Assembly: GCF_029892095.1 (NCBI RefSeq)
Contig: NZ_JARZAE010000004.1
Location: 6,634,001 to 6,698,000, forward strand
Reading direction: 5' to 3'
Length of the DNA: 64,000 bases
Source: Kitasatospora sp. MAP12-44
Lineage (GTDB): Bacteria; Actinomycetota; Actinomycetes; Streptomycetales; Streptomycetaceae
Part shown: one piece after another, positions 60,438-64,000 of the stretch
How the letters are laid out: each line of letters starts with the position of its first letter
Position numbering within the stretch: position 1 is the stretch's first letter
Position numbers and translations under genes: made by a program
Notes under the pieces: model-generated
Database searches by the model: none
The model's input: only the letters and a program-made list of their open reading frames with translations
Told to the model about the DNA's origin: nothing

Positions 60438-62168
60438 TCAGGGAGCCGAGTCGGGGACGTCGGGGCTCTTGGAGTACGCCTGGATCGGGGTCATGCCGAC
60501 GCCGTTGATCTCGACGGTGCGCTGCGTGCCGACCTGGGCGCACTTGCTGCTGTCGTCGGCGGTCTGGGCGCTGGCGTTGTTAAGGGCGGCCTGGGTGTCG
60601 ACGGGGGCGGGTGCGGCGGGCGCGCCGCCGCCGGACGGCGTGGTACCCGTGGAGCCGCCGAAGGTGGTGCCGGTTGTCCAGTCGGAGCCGATGATCAGCG
60701 TGATGCCGCTGCCTTCGCCGGGGACGACGGCGGAGGCGGGCAGCCCGAGCGAGGCCGCGACCTCCTTGGCGTCGGCCTCCCGGCCGGCGGTGTAGCTGAC
60801 GGTGGTCCGGCTGGTGAGAATGCCCTTCACGTCGGTGCTGCGCGAGCTGTAGCCCTGCGCGATCAGTGAGTTGAGCACGACGGTGCCGCGGCCGCTGACA
60901 CCGCTGCTGTTCTTGATCTGGACGGCGATGTCCGCGGCCGGCGCTCCGGCGGGCTTGGGCGCCGCACTGGTGGGCGCCGGGGCGGGCGCGGGCGCGGCGG
61001 CCGCGCCGGTGGCCTGGGCGGCGGCGGAGGACTTGTCGCCGCTACCGGTGGTCAGCGACTGGTCGTTGATGATCGTCTTGAACAGGTTCTGCGCGGCGGG
61101 CGCCACGATGATCCGGGCGTTGTTGCTCGGGTCGGGCTCGTTCTGCATGGTGGTGAAGGTGATCCGGTCGCTGGGCACCTTGTTGAGGTCGTTCGCCAGG
61201 CCCATCAGCTGCGGGATGCCGCTCAGGCCGGTGTCGACCGTCAGCGCCTGGGTGGCGGCGTTGGCCAGCGACCAGACGGCGGAAGGGTTGGTCAGCGTGC
61301 CGGCGCTCTTGAGCTGGCGGACCATCGAGCCGAGGAACATGTGCTGCGCGACGGTACGCCCCAGGTCACTGCCGTCGCCGAAGCCGTGCCGCGAGCGGAC
61401 GAACGCCAGCGCGGCCATGCCCTTCAGGGTGTGGTCGCCCTTCTTCAGCTTGAGGTGCGAGTACGGGTCGTAGACGTTGTCGCTGACGCAGATCGGCACG
61501 CCGCCGACCGCGTCCGACATCTGCACCACGCCCGAGAAGTCGACGGTGATGAAGTGGTCGATCGGGATGCCGGTCAGCTGGTGGACGGCGGCGACCGTGC
61601 ACCCGGGACCGTAGTCCAGGGTGCTGTTGATCATGTCCGTGTGGGCCTTCATCGAGGTGTGGTTCTGGGTGTCGGTGCAGCCCGGCAGCTGGGTCACGGT
61701 GTCGCGCGGGACGCTCATCACGGTGGCGTTGCTGCGGTCGGCCGAGACGTGCAGGACCATTTCGACGTCGGCGTTGGCACCGCTGCCGCAGTCGCCGCCG
61801 ATCGCGCAGTCGGCGGCGTTGTCGCGGGTGTCGGAGCCGATCACCAGGATGTTGATCGGGGTCCGGCCGAACGCGTCCGGCGTCTCGTGACCCGCGTCAC
61901 CCGAGGTCCCGGCGAAGAGCGGGGCACTGTGGATGTTGCCGTTCAGCTTCTGGTAGGCGTAGGCACCCACGCCGGCGGTCAGCAGGATGGCGCCGGCGCT
62001 GGTGTAGGCCACGATCCGCAGCACCCGGCGCGGCTTCTTGCCGCGTCCGCCGTTCTTGGTGTTCTTGCGGGCCGCCGCGCGGCCACCGGCGGCCGGCGAC
62101 GGGGTCGAACCCGCGACGCGGCGCGCGCGGCGGCCTTCCCCGGACTGGCCCTGCGGTATCTCGGTCAT
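60438..62168 (-). CDS. LytR-CpsA-Psr (LCP) family cell-wall glycopolymer ligase
   Basis: 576 residues from the ATG at 62168 (GAGG upstream). Basic N-terminal tail, one membrane helix (about 50-72), then the LCP domain: INILVIGSDTRDNAAD, TVMSVPRDTVTQL, LDYGPGCTVAAVHQLTGIPIDHFI and FVRSRHGFGDGSDLGRTVAQHMF, containing the conserved Arg and Asp residues. The C-terminus is a LytR_C domain (IAVQIKNSSGVSGRG) after an Ala/Pro linker. It attaches teichoic-acid-like or other polymers to peptidoglycan. Confidence 0.93.
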   Translation of the reverse strand: MTEIPQGQSGEGRRARRVAGSTPSPAAGGRAAARKNTKNGGRGKKPRRVLRIVAYTSAGAILLTAGVGAYAYQKLNGNIHSAPLFAGTSGDAGHETPDAFGRTPINILVIGSDTRDNAADCAIGGDCGSGANADVEMVLHVSADRSNATVMSVPRDTVTQLPGCTDTQNHTSMKAHTDMINSTLDYGPGCTVAAVHQLTGIPIDHFITVDFSGVVQMSDAVGGVPICVSDNVYDPYSHLKLKKGDHTLKGMAALAFVRSRHGFGDGSDLGRTVAQHMFLGSMVRQLKSAGTLTNPSAVWSLANAATQALTVDTGLSGIPQLMGLANDLNKVPSDRITFTTMQNEPDPSNNARIIVAPAAQNLFKTIINDQSLTTGSGDKSSAAAQATGAAAAPAPAPAPTSAAPKPAGAPAADIAVQIKNSSGVSGRGTVVLNSLIAQGYSSRSTDVKGILTSRTTVSYTAGREADAKEVAASLGLPASAVVPGEGSGITLIIGSDWTTGTTFGGSTGTTPSGGGAPAAPAPVDTQAALNNASAQTADDSSKCAQVGTQRTVEINGVGMTPIQAYSKSPDVPDSAP

Positions 62169-62214
62169 GCCCGGTGTCCTCATTCCTCGACCGATCGGCA
62201 CCAGTGGTGCATCA

Positions 62215-62224
62215 GTTGCGCAAC
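62215..62224. promoter_or_regulatory. GTTGCGCAAC palindrome upstream of the LCP gene
   Basis: Perfect 10-base palindrome 47 bases before the LCP start, in a 278-base region without a gene. Possible regulatory site; no promoter elements are clear. Confidence 0.3.
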
Positions 62225-62446
62225 TTAGCAAGTTTTCTTCGGTAGATCACACAGTGGCCTGCCTGCTGGGGAGGGCCGGCGTGGCACTTTCCGGTGCCGA
62301 AGCCTCGCGGAGGAGTGACTTTTCGCCATTGGCCAACCGAAAGACGCATGTCGAAAGCTGTCGGTTCCCGACAGGTTCCAACACCGTTCCGACATCGTTT
62401 CGCCATGTACGCGCCCATGACCTGGACAGACCGCTGCTAACTATCA

Positions 62447-63451
62447 CTAATCGGCTGGCGTTCGGTCGCCCGGATCGGATCGGGCCGCCGTGCGACAGGC
62501 CGCTCGGTGCGCGGAGGGTGAGACGCCGTAGTGGCTCAGGAAGGCCTGCCGCAGGGTCTCGGTCGAGCCGAAGCCGCACTGCCGCGCGACGACCGCCAGC
62601 GGTAGCGTCGTCGAGCCGATCAGTCGGGCGGCGGCCTCGGCGCGCGCCGAACGCACGTACTCCGCAGGCGACTTGCCGAGCTGGTCGGCGAAGATCCGGG
62701 ACAGCTGCCGGGTGCTGAGGCCGGCCCGGGCGGCCAGCGCGGGCGCGCCGAGGTCGTCCGCCGGGTGCGCGGTGATGTGCCGCACCAGCCGCCGCACCGC
62801 GCGGTGCTCGGTCGGCACAGGAGCGGTGAACATGCTCACCTGCGCCTGGTTGCCCGGGCGTTGCAGATAGGTCACCAACTGCCGTGCCACCGACCGGGCC
62901 AGGCCCGGTCCGTGGTCGTCCTCGACGAACGAGAGCGCCAGGTCCAGCGCGCTGGTCACGCCGGCCGAGGTGTAGATCGCGCCGTCGCGGATGTGGATCG
63001 GCGCGGGGTCCACCCGCACCGCCGGGTAGGTGTCGGCGAGTTCGGCCGCGAAGGCCCAGTGGGTGGTGACCCGGCGGCCGTCCAGCAGCCCGGCGGCGGC
63101 CAGCACGTCGGCGCCGGTGCAGACCGACCCGACCCGGCGGCTGACGGCGGCCAACCGCCGTACCTGGGAGATCAGTTCGGGATCGGCGGCGGCCGCCCGG
63201 TGGCCGAGCCCGCCGGCCACCAGCAGGGTGTCCAGCGGGCCGCGGAGCTTCTCCAGCGCCGACTGCGCGGCCAGCACCAACCCGGAGCTGCACGGCACCG
63301 GTTGGCCCCGCACGGTCGCCAGCCGCACCTGGTACGGCGGGTCGGCGCCCAGCCGGTTCGCCGCGTCGAAGGTGTCGCTCACGCAGGCGATGTCCAGCAG
63401 CTCCGCGTTCCGGTAACCGGCGATCACCACCCGCCGGGCATCGGTCGTCAT
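62447..63451 (-). CDS. GlxA-family (DJ-1/PfpI + AraC) regulator
   Basis: 334 residues from the ATG at 63451. DJ-1/PfpI-like part about 1-180 (VVIAGYRNAELLDIACVSDTF; Cys in VGSVCTGADVLAAAGLL), complete AraC double helix-turn-helix (APALAARAGLSTRQLSRIFADQ and VARQCGFGSTETLRQAFLSHY). Divergent from a DJ-1/PfpI gene at 63606, its probable target. A TATGCT hexamer lies 11 bases ahead of the ATG, so the mRNA leader is short or absent. Confidence 0.92.
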   Translation of the reverse strand: MTTDARRVVIAGYRNAELLDIACVSDTFDAANRLGADPPYQVRLATVRGQPVPCSSGLVLAAQSALEKLRGPLDTLLVAGGLGHRAAAADPELISQVRRLAAVSRRVGSVCTGADVLAAAGLLDGRRVTTHWAFAAELADTYPAVRVDPAPIHIRDGAIYTSAGVTSALDLALSFVEDDHGPGLARSVARQLVTYLQRPGNQAQVSMFTAPVPTEHRAVRRLVRHITAHPADDLGAPALAARAGLSTRQLSRIFADQLGKSPAEYVRSARAEAAARLIGSTTLPLAVVARQCGFGSTETLRQAFLSHYGVSPSAHRAACRTAARSDPGDRTPAD

Positions 63452-63605
63452 GGCCCGTGAGCATAGCCGAGATGTCCGACAGACAGGTATCGCAGGATTT
63501 GGGACGTCAGCGGGCCCGGCCGGTTGCCCGCGTCGCGGCCCGGGCGGCACGGTGCGGAGCGGGCGGAACGACCGCCCGGACCGCCAACCGCCAACGGAGA
63601 ACGAC

Positions 63606-64000
63606 ATGTTCGATGACGACGACGTGAAGACCATCGCGTTCGCGCTCTACCCCGGCATCACCGCGCTGGACCTGGTCGGCCCGCTGCAGGTGTGCAGCGC
63701 GCTCGCCGACCTGGTGCCGGGTTTCCGGACCGTCGTGCTGGCCCAGCGCATCGAGCCGATGGCCACCGACACGCCGCTCTCGCTGCTGCCCAGCCACACC
63801 TTCGAGGAGGTGCCCGCGCCGCACGCGCTGATCGTGCCGGGCGGCCTGCTGCCCACGCTGACCGCGATGGCCGACGAGTCGCTGCTGGCCGAGCTGCGGC
63901 GCACGGCCACCCGGGCGCAGCTCGTCGGCTCGGTCTGCACCGGCTCACTGCTGCTGGGGGCGGCCGGTCTGCTGGAGGGCCGCCGGTCCACCACCCACTG
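63606..64000 (+). CDS. DJ-1/PfpI family protein, incomplete at the window edge
   Basis: The first 131 codons of a gene cut by the window end. MFDDDDVKTIAFALYPGITALDLVGPLQV, then VPGGLLPTLTAMADES and VGSVCTGSLLLGAAGLLEGRR with the nucleophile-elbow Cys. No AraC part is seen before the edge. It resembles isonitrile-hydratase-type and other DJ-1-family enzymes. GGAGAAC precedes the ATG. Divergent from the GlxA regulator. Confidence 0.85.
   Translation, partial: MFDDDDVKTIAFALYPGITALDLVGPLQVCSALADLVPGFRTVVLAQRIEPMATDTPLSLLPSHTFEEVPAPHALIVPGGLLPTLTAMADESLLAELRRTATRAQLVGSVCTGSLLLGAAGLLEGRRSTTH

Overview
The window is high-GC DNA packed with short-gap, ATGA/GTGA-coupled operons, GTG starts, SARP, TrmB-LuxR and GlxA regulators, Tat/Sec-secreted proteins and standalone secondary-metabolism enzymes. 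This fits a Streptomycetaceae chromosome (Streptomyces, Kitasatospora or Streptacidiphilus); the genus cannot be fixed from the sequence alone. I found no rRNA, tRNA, CRISPR array, transposase or integrase.

Layout. (1) 1-13.4 kb is the edge of a biosynthetic gene cluster: a partial FAD-linked oxidase, a small lipocalin-like protein, a MarR regulator, an acyl-CoA ligase, a 5-aminolevulinate synthase plus an AMP-ligase (the arrangement known for the C5N aminocyclopentenone unit), a short SARP regulator, a second MarR regulator with a palindromic operator, a heterodimeric ABC exporter (first subunit with a TTA codon) and a double SnoaL-like protein preceded by an 11-bp-periodic SARP-type binding site. 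(2) 13.5-18.2 kb: NarL-type two-component system, DUF4097-like membrane protein and two FixH/YtkA-like (metal-type) secreted proteins. (3) 18.4-30.3 kb: a compact acyl-transfer cluster with a 68-residue secreted peptide, thioesterase, free condensation domain, fatty acyl-AMP ligase, two acyl-CoA dehydrogenases lacking the usual catalytic Glu, an acyl carrier protein, two paralogous membrane proteins, a membrane-anchored methyltransferase, a TrmB/LuxR regulator and a rhomboid-like protein. I regard this as the most likely undescribed system here. (4) 30.5-35.2 kb: isochorismatase-like hydrolase, GlxA-type regulator, HemK-like methyltransferase and an OmpR-type two-component system whose kinase has an odd insertion in its ATP-binding lid. 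(5) 35.5-49.4 kb: mostly core or household genes: a large secreted protein, PLDc_N/SHOCT protein, APC permease, unknown soluble protein, SpoIIE phosphatase/sensor, double Mop protein, orphan HoxX, Tat-secreted pectate-lyase-like protein, a small DUF6296-like protein and an AI-2E family permease. (6) 49.5-64.0 kb: a second secreted paralogue (3' end frameshifted), LysR regulator, M1 peptidase, a 44-codon mini-gene divergent from a JmjC/cupin oxygenase, SURF1, a two-subunit GMC dehydrogenase with an acetoacetate-decarboxylase-like protein, an SMI1-like protein, an LCP ligase, and a GlxA regulator divergent from a DJ-1/PfpI gene that runs off the window.

How the genes may work together (inference): the SARP and the MarR proteins probably control the C5N-type genes and the exporter. 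In region 3 the ligase loads a fatty acid on the carrier protein, the dehydrogenases modify it, the condensation domain moves it to an unknown amine or alcohol acceptor, and the thioesterase edits. The secreted peptide, rhomboid-like protein and TrmB/LuxR regulator give that cluster the look of a peptide-linked signalling or lipopeptide system.
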